The notes under the pieces: generated by a model | Told to the model about the DNA's origin: nothing | The model's database searches: none | What the model saw: the letters and a program-made list of their open reading frames with translations, nothing else | From: Gemmatales bacterium | GTDB lineage: Bacteria > Planctomycetota > Planctomycetia > Gemmatales > HRBIN36 | Direction of reading: 5' to 3' | Length of the DNA stretch: 64,000 nucleotides | Assembly (NCBI GenBank): GCA_025060195.1 | Contig: JANXCQ010000009.1 | Coordinates: 1-64,000 of the forward strand | Made by a program: the position numbers and the translations under genes | In this document: positions 1 to 8,006 of the stretch, one piece after another | How the letters are laid out: every line of letters starts with the position of its first letter | How positions within the stretch are numbered: position 1 is the first letter of the stretch

Positions 1-600
1 AAAAAGCGTGCGATAGTAGTGATGTGTAACGTTAGCGGGCTTAGGCGGGTTCCGAAGTAATTCGTCCAATTCAGCGACTACCACGTGTAACGCACGGCGC
101 CGATACCACTGATATTCTTCGGGTTTTGCGGATAAAAACAACTTCTTGAGACGCTCTCGGTATTCAATTGGACGTATAGGAGGACCTAAACGGAACTTCC
201 CAATCACTGCAGGCCGTCCAGAGCCACTCAGGTCGGCATGGAGATCGTTAAAGCTCTCAACAAGGTCCGCGACAAACTGGTCGCCGAGCTTTTTGACATC
301 GGCTCGGCGGCTAGCCTCAGCTAAGCCGATGTCAGGCGCCTCGGGGTCTACAGGATTCGGGCCGATCTTGTGTAAGTTTTCTATTAATTTCTGTAAAGAA
401 CCCGGTTCCTTCCCAGCAGCGACTGGGGCTGCAGGTTTCTCGGGTTTTTCGGGTTTCTCGGATTTCTTATCCTCGGGTTTCCCGAGCCCTGGCTTAATTG
501 GTTTGAACTGGGCCTGGGCTATGGTAAACGTTACTGCGAATCCTGCGACGACAGCCAGCGTGAGCCCTAAACTGAGGTGATTGACTCTATTCTGCGCCAT
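1..600 (-). CDS. Secreted hypothetical protein, 3' end cut by window edge
   Basis: This reading frame is missing from the ORF track because it runs off the left edge. I read 200 uninterrupted codons from an ATG at 600 to position 1. The start has a clear ribosome site, GGAGAACCTCT, directly upstream. Residues 1-30 look like a signal peptide (basic start, hydrophobic core, cleavage near AQAQF). They are followed by a Lys/Glu/Pro-rich linker with repeated KPEKPEK units, then a soluble part rich in charged residues. I recognise no domain, so function is unknown; export to the periplasm or surface is inferred. The plus-strand ORF 146..580 is its antisense shadow. Confidence 0.75.
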   Translation of the reverse strand, partial: MAQNRVNHLSLGLTLAVVAGFAVTFTIAQAQFKPIKPGLGKPEDKKSEKPEKPEKPAAPVAAGKEPGSLQKLIENLHKIGPNPVDPEAPDIGLAEASRRADVKKLGDQFVADLVESFNDLHADLSGSGRPAVIGKFRLGPPIRPIEYRERLKKLFLSAKPEEYQWYRRRALHVVVAELDELLRNPPKPANVTHHYYRTLF

Positions 601-926
601 AGAGGTTCTCCTTACTTAGGGGCACACAAGCAGACCTTTGCCCCAGATTTTTCGATTAACCCGACTCTTCTCTTCTTATACCTGAATTTCGCCCACTCCG
701 CAAGTATCTAAGATAGTTTCGCCTCAGACACTATTTTCACGCGCCATGATGGCAATAGGATGTATGCAAACCTGGGACGCATTTTCCGCCATGGAGCGGA
801 AGGGAAATCCTAGACCATGGCGTGCCCACGGTCGGTCTGAACATCTGCCCCGCAACGGGGCCAGGGAGCAATACTATCGCGGCCTAAGTCTGGTTCAACG
901 CGACGACGAAGGGAGGAAATATCTGC
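601..926. other. Intergenic region, no gene seen
   Basis: This 326-base gap separates two divergent genes and probably holds both promoters. The 63-codon ORF at 746..937 overlaps the next start and has no recognisable features. I could not pick a promoter with confidence. Confidence 0.5.
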
Positions 927-1577
927 ATGGCGCATGAGAATCGGCCCGTGCTGCGCGATATGCGGTCGGAAGCGATCCTGGGCGTGATTCAGCCCCAAAT
1001 CGCGGAGGCGAAACTGGCGGAGCGCTGGCCGTCGGTTACTGCATACTTTGGCGGCGCGCCAGCCCGTTTGGGGGCACAGATGCAATTATTCGCCCGGGGT
1101 CTGATCCGCGCGGCCTTACGACTGCCCACGGGCCTGAGTATCCTGGCTATGTTGGTTGCTGTGCCCATGGCGACGCTGATTGCCTTGGCCGCCTGGCTCA
1201 TGCTCGGCCCGCTTTTCTTTGCGCGGATTATGCCCATCACGGCGACGCGTTACGTCCTGACGAATAAGGCGTTGAAAGTGCTCAAGGGTTGGTCGGGACG
1301 CGTGGTGCAAGAACTGCCTCTTACGGGAATTGATGCGGTGCCGGGAGGTGACTTCCCCGAGGTGGCCGTGCGTGTTGTTGAAGGGTCGGTGCAGGATTTC
1401 TACCAGGCGGCTGACCTGGAAGTGCGATCTGGTGGCCAAGTCGTCATGGTGTTGCGAGGCGTTAAGGAATATGAGCAGTTTCGTCGCGCGATTTATAACG
1501 CCTGGCTCGCTTGGGGCCGCAAGGAAATGCCGAAAGAGCAAGTCCATCCTGCCTCCGAAGCGGAGGCGAAAAAGTAA
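927..1577 (+). CDS. PH-domain-like membrane protein
   Basis: The 216-residue protein has a soluble N-terminus of about 70 residues, a long hydrophobic stretch at about residues 75-108 (one long helix or a hairpin), then a C-terminal region containing 'ARIMPITATRYVLTNKALKV'. That pattern is typical of bacterial PH domains of the YdbS/YdbT type, which sit at the membrane and whose precise role is usually unknown. The ATG is preceded by GGGAGG at good spacing. A PQQ-propeller gene follows after 36 bases on the same strand, so the two may be co-transcribed. The domain call rests on pattern only. Confidence 0.7.
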   Translation: MAHENRPVLRDMRSEAILGVIQPQIAEAKLAERWPSVTAYFGGAPARLGAQMQLFARGLIRAALRLPTGLSILAMLVAVPMATLIALAAWLMLGPLFFARIMPITATRYVLTNKALKVLKGWSGRVVQELPLTGIDAVPGGDFPEVAVRVVEGSVQDFYQAADLEVRSGGQVVMVLRGVKEYEQFRRAIYNAWLAWGRKEMPKEQVHPASEAEAKK

Positions 1578-1613
1578 TCCCACCGCGACGCCTGCCAAAG
1601 CGAGGAGCCTGCC

Positions 1614-2876
1614 ATGATATTGCGTACTTGCACGCTCACCTGCATCGTTGCGCTATTAGCATTCAGCTGGGTCTGGGCTAATTGGCCGAGCTTTCGCGGG
1701 CCGACGGGCAACGGCCATGCTTCCCCGCAGGCCCAGCCGCCTTTACGTTGGTCGGCCCAGGAAAACGTCGCCTGGAAGGTTGAATTGCCAGGGCCGGGCA
1801 ATTCCACGCCCGCGGTCTGGAACGAACGCATCTTCCTGACGCAGGCCCTCGACAAACAGCGGCATCAGCGCGCGTTGTTGTGCCTCGACCGTCGTACCGG
1901 TAAAGAACTGTGGCGTCGGGTCGTCCGTTACGAGGAAGACGAGCCGACTCATCGCGATAATCCTGCGTGTTCTGCGTCTCCCGCCACGGATGGTCAGCGA
2001 GTAGTCGTTTCTTACGGTTCGGCAGGGATCTATTGCTACGATTTGCAAGGCAATCAGCTTTGGCACTATGCTACGGGTAAAATCCATCATATCTGGGGCA
2101 ACGCCGCTTCGCCGATCATCCATGACGGTATGGTGTTTCTCAACTGTGGCCCAGGCGAGCGGACGTTTCTGGTCGCGCTCGATTTGGCTACTGGCAGAGA
2201 AGTGTGGAAAGTGGACATTCCGGGGGGCAAATTTGGCGAAAAGCCTTCGGATTGGCTCGGCGCTTGGAGCACCCCGGCGATCGTGCGAGTGGGCCACCGT
2301 GACCTGCTCGTAGCTAGTTGGCCCGAATTTCTGGCGGCTTACGAGCCCAAAACGGGTAAGGAAGTTTGGCGGTGTACCGGGCTAGGCCGGCTCGTGTACA
2401 CTTCGCCGGTGGTGTCGCCGGAGGTAGTGGTTATCAGTTGCGGATACGGGGGGCCCGCTTTGGCAGTACGCCCCGAGGGTCAGGGGGACGTCACGAAGAG
2501 CCATCGGCTTTGGCGGACTGAGGAACGCAATCCCCAACGCATCGGCAGCGGTATTTTGCTCGGTGATTACTTCTTCCAACCAAACGCGGGGCCAGCAGGT
2601 TCAGTGCATTGTCTGGAGTGGCGCACGGGGAAGGTGCTCTGGAATGAACGTCTAGGTGATGCATTCTGGGGCAGTATGGTTTATGCTGCAGACCGACTCT
2701 ATGTAACCGACAGACGTGCGGTAACGTACGTGCTCAAACCTGCGGCCAAATTCGAGCTCTTGGCCAAGAACGAACTGGATGGCGCCACGACACACGCCAC
2801 GCCCGTTATTGTGGACGATATGGTGCTCATTCGCACTTGGACGCACCTCTGGTGTCTGCGGGAAAAGTCCCAGTAA
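1614..2876 (+). CDS. Secreted PQQ-like beta-propeller protein
   Basis: The protein of 420 residues begins with a signal peptide (residues 1-22). The mature start, WPSFRGPTGNG, is characteristic of the planctomycete family of PQQ-repeat (BamB/quinoprotein-like) proteins. Propeller blades are visible as repeated motifs of the type 'ALDLATGREVWK', 'YEPKTGKEVWR' and 'CLEWRTGKVLWN'. It should fold as a seven- or eight-bladed propeller outside the cytoplasm. Members are abundant in planctomycetes and are mostly uncharacterised; no catalytic residues for a PQQ dehydrogenase can be assigned, so a scaffold or binding role is as likely as an enzyme. Confidence 0.88.
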   Translation: MILRTCTLTCIVALLAFSWVWANWPSFRGPTGNGHASPQAQPPLRWSAQENVAWKVELPGPGNSTPAVWNERIFLTQALDKQRHQRALLCLDRRTGKELWRRVVRYEEDEPTHRDNPACSASPATDGQRVVVSYGSAGIYCYDLQGNQLWHYATGKIHHIWGNAASPIIHDGMVFLNCGPGERTFLVALDLATGREVWKVDIPGGKFGEKPSDWLGAWSTPAIVRVGHRDLLVASWPEFLAAYEPKTGKEVWRCTGLGRLVYTSPVVSPEVVVISCGYGGPALAVRPEGQGDVTKSHRLWRTEERNPQRIGSGILLGDYFFQPNAGPAGSVHCLEWRTGKVLWNERLGDAFWGSMVYAADRLYVTDRRAVTYVLKPAAKFELLAKNELDGATTHATPVIVDDMVLIRTWTHLWCLREKSQ

Positions 2877-3369
2877 TGGGTCAAATAGGTTCCTTCGAGC
2901 GAGCCATTGCTGGCACCCCGGTGCGCCAGTGTGTCGGCTTGTGGTGTCTGTATGTCGGATAACTGTACCGCACATCCACTGCTTTCTCACTGGATTCGCG
3001 GCCACGATACTCGGATAAGAACACATCTCAGCGCGGCGCGCGTTATGACAGAGGGGAACGTGGCGCGTGAACCAGGTTCACAGTGCCTATGCTGCTCGTG
3101 ACTAAGTGCCCCCTTCTGCGTCCGAGCCCACGAGACGAAGCTGGCTCGTGGTTGCGATTGTTAGATTGTCATTGCTCGGTCTGACGGTGGAATCGGTTTT
3201 CACCTGGGGTTTGTACGCTTAGCGTACGGGGCAAGCGGAGTTAGCCCACCTCATCGCCGAAACTGACGCGTTGTATCCGCATGGGCGCCACGACGACTTC
3301 CTGGCACAGGCCATGCAGAAGCCGCCTGAGGATCAGGTTGGCCCTCAGTCAAGCATCTAGGGAACAAAT
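2877..3369. other. Intergenic region before pseudogene
   Basis: About 490 bases with only short, unconvincing ORFs in all frames. No RNA gene was recognised. It may include the lost 5' part of the pseudogene that follows. Confidence 0.4.
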
Positions 3370-4638
3370 ATGGAGATGAGGTAAACTCTCTTTTCGAGCA
3401 GATTGATTTCCATCGGCGCGATTTCTTGTATCAGCGCTTGCCAGGAGACATGCTCCAACGTTTACAACGGTTTTGACCCGGAGTCGCGACCTGCTGGCCA
3501 CGGTTCATGCCTTGGCTCAGCACACCGTGACTCAAGTCCCTGCAAGTGATTGGGACAAGGAAGATCCAAAGCTCCATTCTAGAAGTTTCCCCTTGTCAGA
3601 ATACCGTGAAGACGTTGGTGTTTTGCCACGAATGCTTCTTAGCCCGATCCGACATTCCAGCAGCGAAAAGAAACCTTACTAGCTATCGCTCGGTCGCGCT
3701 TTAGCTTCGATGCATGCCCGACGAGGCGATCGCGCTGAATATGGCTTGTATGAGTTGGCGGTGGAAATTGTGCGTCAATTGGCCTTGCGTGAGGTTGCCC
3801 CTGCGATGCTCGAACAACTGGAAAAAGTGCTAGTTGAGTCGGATGGAACATAATCCGTCCCTGTATCGCCTCCGTGCTGAGCGTTACGACCAGCACGAAA
3901 GATTCCTCCATTTGGCGGACAGCACGACCGATTGGCACTAGTTTCTTGTCTCGCCACCTTCCTCATCTAAACACCACTAACGTTGCAGGACGAGGGATGG
4001 TGGCCTACTATGAGATATTTTTAGCTCGGGAACTGGCTTATTTTCTGCGTCAGCATATGGCTTATCGTAAACAACACCTTGAGCACGTGTTTTCGTTGCG
4101 TCGCTTTTCCGAAGTAAAAAAATTTGCCTTGCTGCCGTTTTCCGGCAAGTTCGTCAAGGTTCCGATTTTTTGCCGTACTATGGAAGAAGTTTCACCAGAC
4201 GGGTTATTGTGGGCGCCTTTACGGCGTTCCTGGACCGGGAGTGGAACGCGAAAAAGTGGGCGTTTCGATCGATCGCGGTTGGTTCGCTCAGCTTTACTCG
4301 AATTATTGGAACGCATCCTTGTGCTATCAGACACATCGAAGTGCAATTCGTGTGGCCCTTAGCCGCGGGAAAGTATCGCTTGCGTTATGCGCTGTTTGCC
4401 CGCGACTTGGGACGACATCGTTCCTGAATTCCTGCCTGAAAAGTTGCTCGACCCCTTTGATGGTCAGCCACTGTCTATCAGGGCGGTTCCTGAAGGGCTG
4501 GTCATCTACTCAGTCGGCGCTGACAGAACGGACGACGGTGGAAAGTTGGAAGGTCGAGATTGCGGCGTCGGCTTTCGTCTGGTGCACTCTATGAGTGTCG
4601 AGCTGCCCCGCCGTTTCTTGGAAAACCGTACCCTTTAG
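3370..4638 (+). pseudogene. Frameshifted relic of the 57.5-kb membrane protein family
   Basis: Short fragments in different frames line up in order with the C-terminal half of the minus-strand protein at 57540..58982. Around 3715-3852 I read 'LREVAPAMLEQLEKVLVESD', matching the region 'LSERTLARVQSVLERFDFD'. Next 'SLYRLRAERYDQHERFLHL' matches 'SLQLIRSERARFHQLLTLL'. Near 4365 'AAGKYRLRYALFARD' matches 'AAERYRLRHGVWPRD', and after another frame change 'WDDIVPEFLPEKLLDPFDG' matches 'WSDLVPHFLREAPRDPYDW', followed by 'GLVIYSVGADRTDDGG' against 'GITIYSIGKDLKDDGG'. At least three frame changes are needed, so this is a decayed paralogue. The 5' boundary is uncertain; the strongest match begins near 3715. 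Confidence 0.75.
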
Positions 4639-4662
4639 CAGGCCCAGCGCATTGACCTGGGT

Positions 4663-5217
4663 TTAGCCTTCTGTTAGTGGTCGAGAGAGGTGGGAAAGGT
4701 GCTCGACGATGAAGTTGGCGACGGTGGCAGGTGTGAGGAAATCTGTGTCCACGCTGAAGTGGGCGCAAGATTGATAAAACGGCTCGCGCTGGGCCAACAG
4801 GAGCGACAACTCCTCGGCCAAGGGTAAGCCCGTGAGCGTGGGGCGTAAGCTGGGCGAGCGTGGGTCGTTTTGCAGCCTTGCTACGAGCACGGGTACCCTG
4901 GCTCGTAACCAGATGCATATACCATTGGAGCGGAGCAGTTGGCGATTTTCTTCAGTTAGCACGACGCCACCTCCCGTCGCTACCACAACTTTATCCCACG
5001 TGGCGATTTCGCGAAGCAGGGAGGACTCTCGCTGCCGAAAGCCGGCCTCGCCAAGGGTGCCAAACATTTCCCGCACCGATTGGCCGTAGCGCTGTTCCAG
5101 TTCGGCGTCCATGTCGCACCAATTCCAGGCGAGGTGCTGGGCTACCAGCGGGGCGACGGTGCTTTTCCCTGTACCTCGCAGACCCAGCAGATAGATGCGA
5201 CGGATCGGCTCGCCCAT
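4663..5217 (-). CDS. aroK: Shikimate kinase
   Basis: This enzyme phosphorylates shikimate at the 3-hydroxyl using ATP, the fifth step of the chorismate pathway to aromatic amino acids. The Walker A loop 'GLRGTGKST' lies near the N-terminus, followed by the 'DMDAELE' shikimate-binding Asp, the 'GGGVVL' glycine triplet and the 'RPTL' lid/adenine-binding region. Total length of about 184 residues is normal. I prefer the ATG at 5217 because it sits the usual short distance before the first strand; the ORF track begins seven codons upstream at a GTG. It is the last gene of a minus-strand run after a cysteine desulfurase, with a 57-base gap; the functional link is not obvious. Confidence 0.93.
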   Translation of the reverse strand: MGEPIRRIYLLGLRGTGKSTVAPLVAQHLAWNWCDMDAELEQRYGQSVREMFGTLGEAGFRQRESSLLREIATWDKVVVATGGGVVLTEENRQLLRSNGICIWLRARVPVLVARLQNDPRSPSLRPTLTGLPLAEELSLLLAQREPFYQSCAHFSVDTDFLTPATVANFIVEHLSHLSRPLTEG

Positions 5218-5274
5218 GTCTTGACATCGCTTTGTCACAAGCGTGTGACCAAGGCGACAACTTGCACGGTGTCC

Positions 5275-6534
5275 TCACGATTTGTGTGCGGGAACCGTTG
5301 CCAGCACAGTTGGTACAGTTTGGTGAAACCTCCGGGCGGCTTGAATGAGTGCCTCCGCGGCCAAGTCCACTTCTTCCTCAGTGGTAAATCGTCCCACGCT
5401 GAGCCGGACTGCCCCGCGGGCGGAGGCTTCGGGAACCCCCATGGCACGGAGTACAGGCGAAATGTGCACTTCCCCTTCGTGGCAGGCGGAACCCGTGGAG
5501 GCGGCGATTTGCGGCGTGGCCTGGAGCAACTCCGCGCCGACACAGCCGAGAAAGCCGACATTCAGCGTGTTTGGCAAACGTAATTCTGGATGGCCGTGGA
5601 GGGCAACGCTTGTGCCGAGTGCGGTCATGAGCCGGTGCCAGAAACGATCGCGCAGTCGTTGGAGCCGCTGGCTTAACTCGGGCAGGTCTTGCTGGGCCAG
5701 CGCACAGGCTGCGCCTAGGCCGACGATAGATGGCACATTTTCGGTGCCCGCGCGACGTCCTGCTTCCTGGCCCGCGCCGTGGAGCAACGGCTCAAGGGCA
5801 ATGCCCTCGCGGACATAAAGCGCACCGATGCCCTTGGGCGCATATAGCTTGTGTCCCGCGAGCGTGAGCAAGTCCACTTCGAGTTCCCGGACGGTAAACG
5901 CGAGCTTTCCTACAGACTGTGCGGCGTCGGTATGCACTAGCGCGCCGTGTTCATGAGCCAACCGCGCAATCTCGCGAATCGGCTGAAGGGTGCCAACTTC
6001 GTTGTTGGCGTGCATGATGGTTACCAAAGCGGTCGGCTGACGCAGTGCCCGGCGGAGCGCCTCCAAGTCCACCACTCCGAAACGGTCCACCGGTAACACG
6101 GATACCCGTACCCCAAGATGTTGGAGGAACGCACACGGACGGAGTGTGGCGGGATGCTCGATGGCGCTGGTGATGACGTGGATTTTCCGCGGCTTGAAAC
6201 GGCGCCACCAGCGCCACCATGCCGAGAAGTAGCGGTTCGCCGCGAAGACGCATTCCGTCGGTGTGGCGCCAAAGAGCAGCGGGAACACGATGCCTTTAAT
6301 GGCCAAGTTGTTGGCCTCGGTCCCGCCGCCCGTGAAGACAATTTCCTGAGCTTGGGCCCCAAGGAGCGCTGCAACTTGGTGGCGCGCTTGTTCGACCGCG
6401 GCGTGGGCAGCTTGACCGTAGACGTGGGCGCTGGACGGATTGCCGAACTCTTCGCGCAAATACGGCAGCATGGCCTCGAGCACACTCGGGGCCACAGGAG
6501 TTGTGGCGTTATAGTCGAGATAAATCGGTTTCAT
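5275..6534 (-). CDS. Cysteine desulfurase (NifS/IscS class) with extra W/R-rich insertion
   Basis: A PLP enzyme that removes sulfur from cysteine as a protein persulfide for Fe-S clusters, tRNA thiolation or cofactors. Visible family motifs are 'YLDYNATTP' at the start, 'GGTEANNLAIKG', 'SAIEHPA', 'MHANNEVGTLQPI', 'HTDAAQSVGK', the PLP lysine in 'LAGHKLYAPKG', 'RRAGTENVP' and the catalytic cysteine in 'STGSACHEG'. Between 'NLAIKG' and 'HVITSAIEHPA' it carries about 35 extra residues including 'YFSAWWRWWRRFKPRK', not present in standard IscS/NifS. The ATG overlaps the stop of the upstream adaptor gene (ATGA), so translation is probably coupled. Which sulfur acceptor it serves cannot be told; no scaffold gene is adjacent. 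Confidence 0.93.
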   Translation of the reverse strand: MKPIYLDYNATTPVAPSVLEAMLPYLREEFGNPSSAHVYGQAAHAAVEQARHQVAALLGAQAQEIVFTGGGTEANNLAIKGIVFPLLFGATPTECVFAANRYFSAWWRWWRRFKPRKIHVITSAIEHPATLRPCAFLQHLGVRVSVLPVDRFGVVDLEALRRALRQPTALVTIMHANNEVGTLQPIREIARLAHEHGALVHTDAAQSVGKLAFTVRELEVDLLTLAGHKLYAPKGIGALYVREGIALEPLLHGAGQEAGRRAGTENVPSIVGLGAACALAQQDLPELSQRLQRLRDRFWHRLMTALGTSVALHGHPELRLPNTLNVGFLGCVGAELLQATPQIAASTGSACHEGEVHISPVLRAMGVPEASARGAVRLSVGRFTTEEEVDLAAEALIQAARRFHQTVPTVLATVPAHKS

Positions 6535-7793
6535 GGCTGGCTGAAGACGAGTTTACGTCCCATTCGACCTTGACGGGCGTCTGCTAAGACGCATTCCCCT
6601 TCGGACAAACCCTCCAGGATTTCCACCCACTCTCCGCGGATCTCGCCTATGCGAACACGGTGTTCGACAAGGCGCTCGGCTTCGATTTTCCACACGCGCT
6701 CGACTCCCGCAAACTCCCATAGCGCGGTACGCGGCAACACCAGGGCCGTGGCCTGCGGATCAAGCACCAATTCGGCTTCGGCAAAAGTATTGGCGGGAAG
6801 TTGGCCTTGCGGGTTGGGAATATCGGCTTCGATGATGCGCATCAAGGTTGCGGGGTCGAGCGCGGGTTCGATGCGCTGGACACGTGTGTGGAATGGTTCG
6901 CCCATGCCCTCGACCAAGATGCGAATTTCCATTCCCGTGTGAAGCTGGAGGGTGTAGCGATCGGGCACTTTGCCTCGGAAGCGTAACGTGTCCAAGCGTA
7001 CTAGACGTACCACTGGGTCACCGACACGCAAATAGGAACCGGGCGCGGGGGGACGTGTTTGCACAATGCCGGCAAACGGTGCGCGGATCGTGGCATCGCG
7101 GATTTGTTTGCGTGCCTGTTCCAGTTCCACCTTTCGCAACTGAAGCAAGGCCAGCTGCTCACGTGTTTGGTTCAGGGCCGACAAATAACGTGCCTCGGCC
7201 ACTTTGAGCGAGACCTGCAGGCGATCCAACTCCTCGGGCGAGATGGCAGTGCGGTTCAGCCGATGCAACACGGTAGCCCGTTCCAAAGCTAGACGCGCCT
7301 CCTCGACTAGCGCTTTTTCTTGCACGACAGGCGGGGCGTTTTCCGGCCGGAGCGAGCTTTCTGATTGATCGGGTTGCAACCCAAGTCGTGCGCGGATAGC
7401 CTGCACCTGAGCCTCAGCCAGACGCTCCTGCAAACGGTAATCTTCGGCATCGAGTTCGACCAATACCTCATCTTGCTGTACACGGCTGCCAATGTCCACA
7501 TACACCCGCTCGACGCGGCCCGCCACTTGCGTCCCGACGAGGGCTTCCTCAGCTTCCACTAGGTTGCCCTGGATGTTGAGTATTCGCGGCCAGGGCCGTC
7601 TTTCGACCTTGGCCAAAGGCGGATCGCGTAAAACGTCCCATGCCGACTCGCTCGGGCTGTGTTCACCACTGCGCGCCCAACTATCCCACCAGCCGCGCAC
7701 CCCTCCCAACCAGATGGCGGAAAGGCCTAAGCCGATGACTATTCCTACGATGCAAAACCAAGTTCGCTGACGCATGGCAAGCATTCGCTGCAA
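6531..7793 (-). CDS. RND/HlyD-family periplasmic adaptor (membrane fusion protein)
   Basis: The protein has 420 residues. An N-terminal membrane anchor at about residues 12-32 is followed by a first biotinyl-lipoyl half-motif 'VAGRVERVYVDIGSRVQQDE'. Then comes a long helical hairpin rich in Leu, Glu and Gln, and the second half 'IRAPFAGIVQTRPPAPGSYL', then beta-barrel and membrane-proximal parts. This is the layout of adaptors linking an inner-membrane pump to an outer channel. No pump or outer-membrane channel gene is next to it here; the downstream neighbour is a cysteine desulfurase, overlapping by four bases. Substrate unknown. Possible starts are M1, M4 or M7; none has a strong ribosome site. 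Confidence 0.88.
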   Translation of the reverse strand: MQRMLAMRQRTWFCIVGIVIGLGLSAIWLGGVRGWWDSWARSGEHSPSESAWDVLRDPPLAKVERRPWPRILNIQGNLVEAEEALVGTQVAGRVERVYVDIGSRVQQDEVLVELDAEDYRLQERLAEAQVQAIRARLGLQPDQSESSLRPENAPPVVQEKALVEEARLALERATVLHRLNRTAISPEELDRLQVSLKVAEARYLSALNQTREQLALLQLRKVELEQARKQIRDATIRAPFAGIVQTRPPAPGSYLRVGDPVVRLVRLDTLRFRGKVPDRYTLQLHTGMEIRILVEGMGEPFHTRVQRIEPALDPATLMRIIEADIPNPQGQLPANTFAEAELVLDPQATALVLPRTALWEFAGVERVWKIEAERLVEHRVRIGEIRGEWVEILEGLSEGECVLADARQGRMGRKLVFSQP

Positions 7794-8006
7794 GGGCGGG
7801 TTGTTGTTTGGCAGGTATGCTGAATCTGAGACCGAGCCGTCACTGACTTTATCATATCAACCGCGTCAGGCTTGCGGTGAGCGTGTGCACACCACGCTGA
7901 CTAGCCGACCCATTCTGACTCCGATAATACTTGACTCAGCGGCCAGTCGAGAGTGCTTGGTGCCAAGTTTCGGCCCTTGGTGCTGGGGGCAAAAGGAGAA
8001 TCATAT

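Noticed and set aside
146-580. 144-codon plus-strand ORF.
   Set aside because: It is antisense to the truncated secreted protein, whose signal peptide and ribosome site are clear.
746-937. 63-codon ORF upstream of the PH-like gene.
   Set aside because: It overlaps the well-supported start at 927 and has no features of its own.
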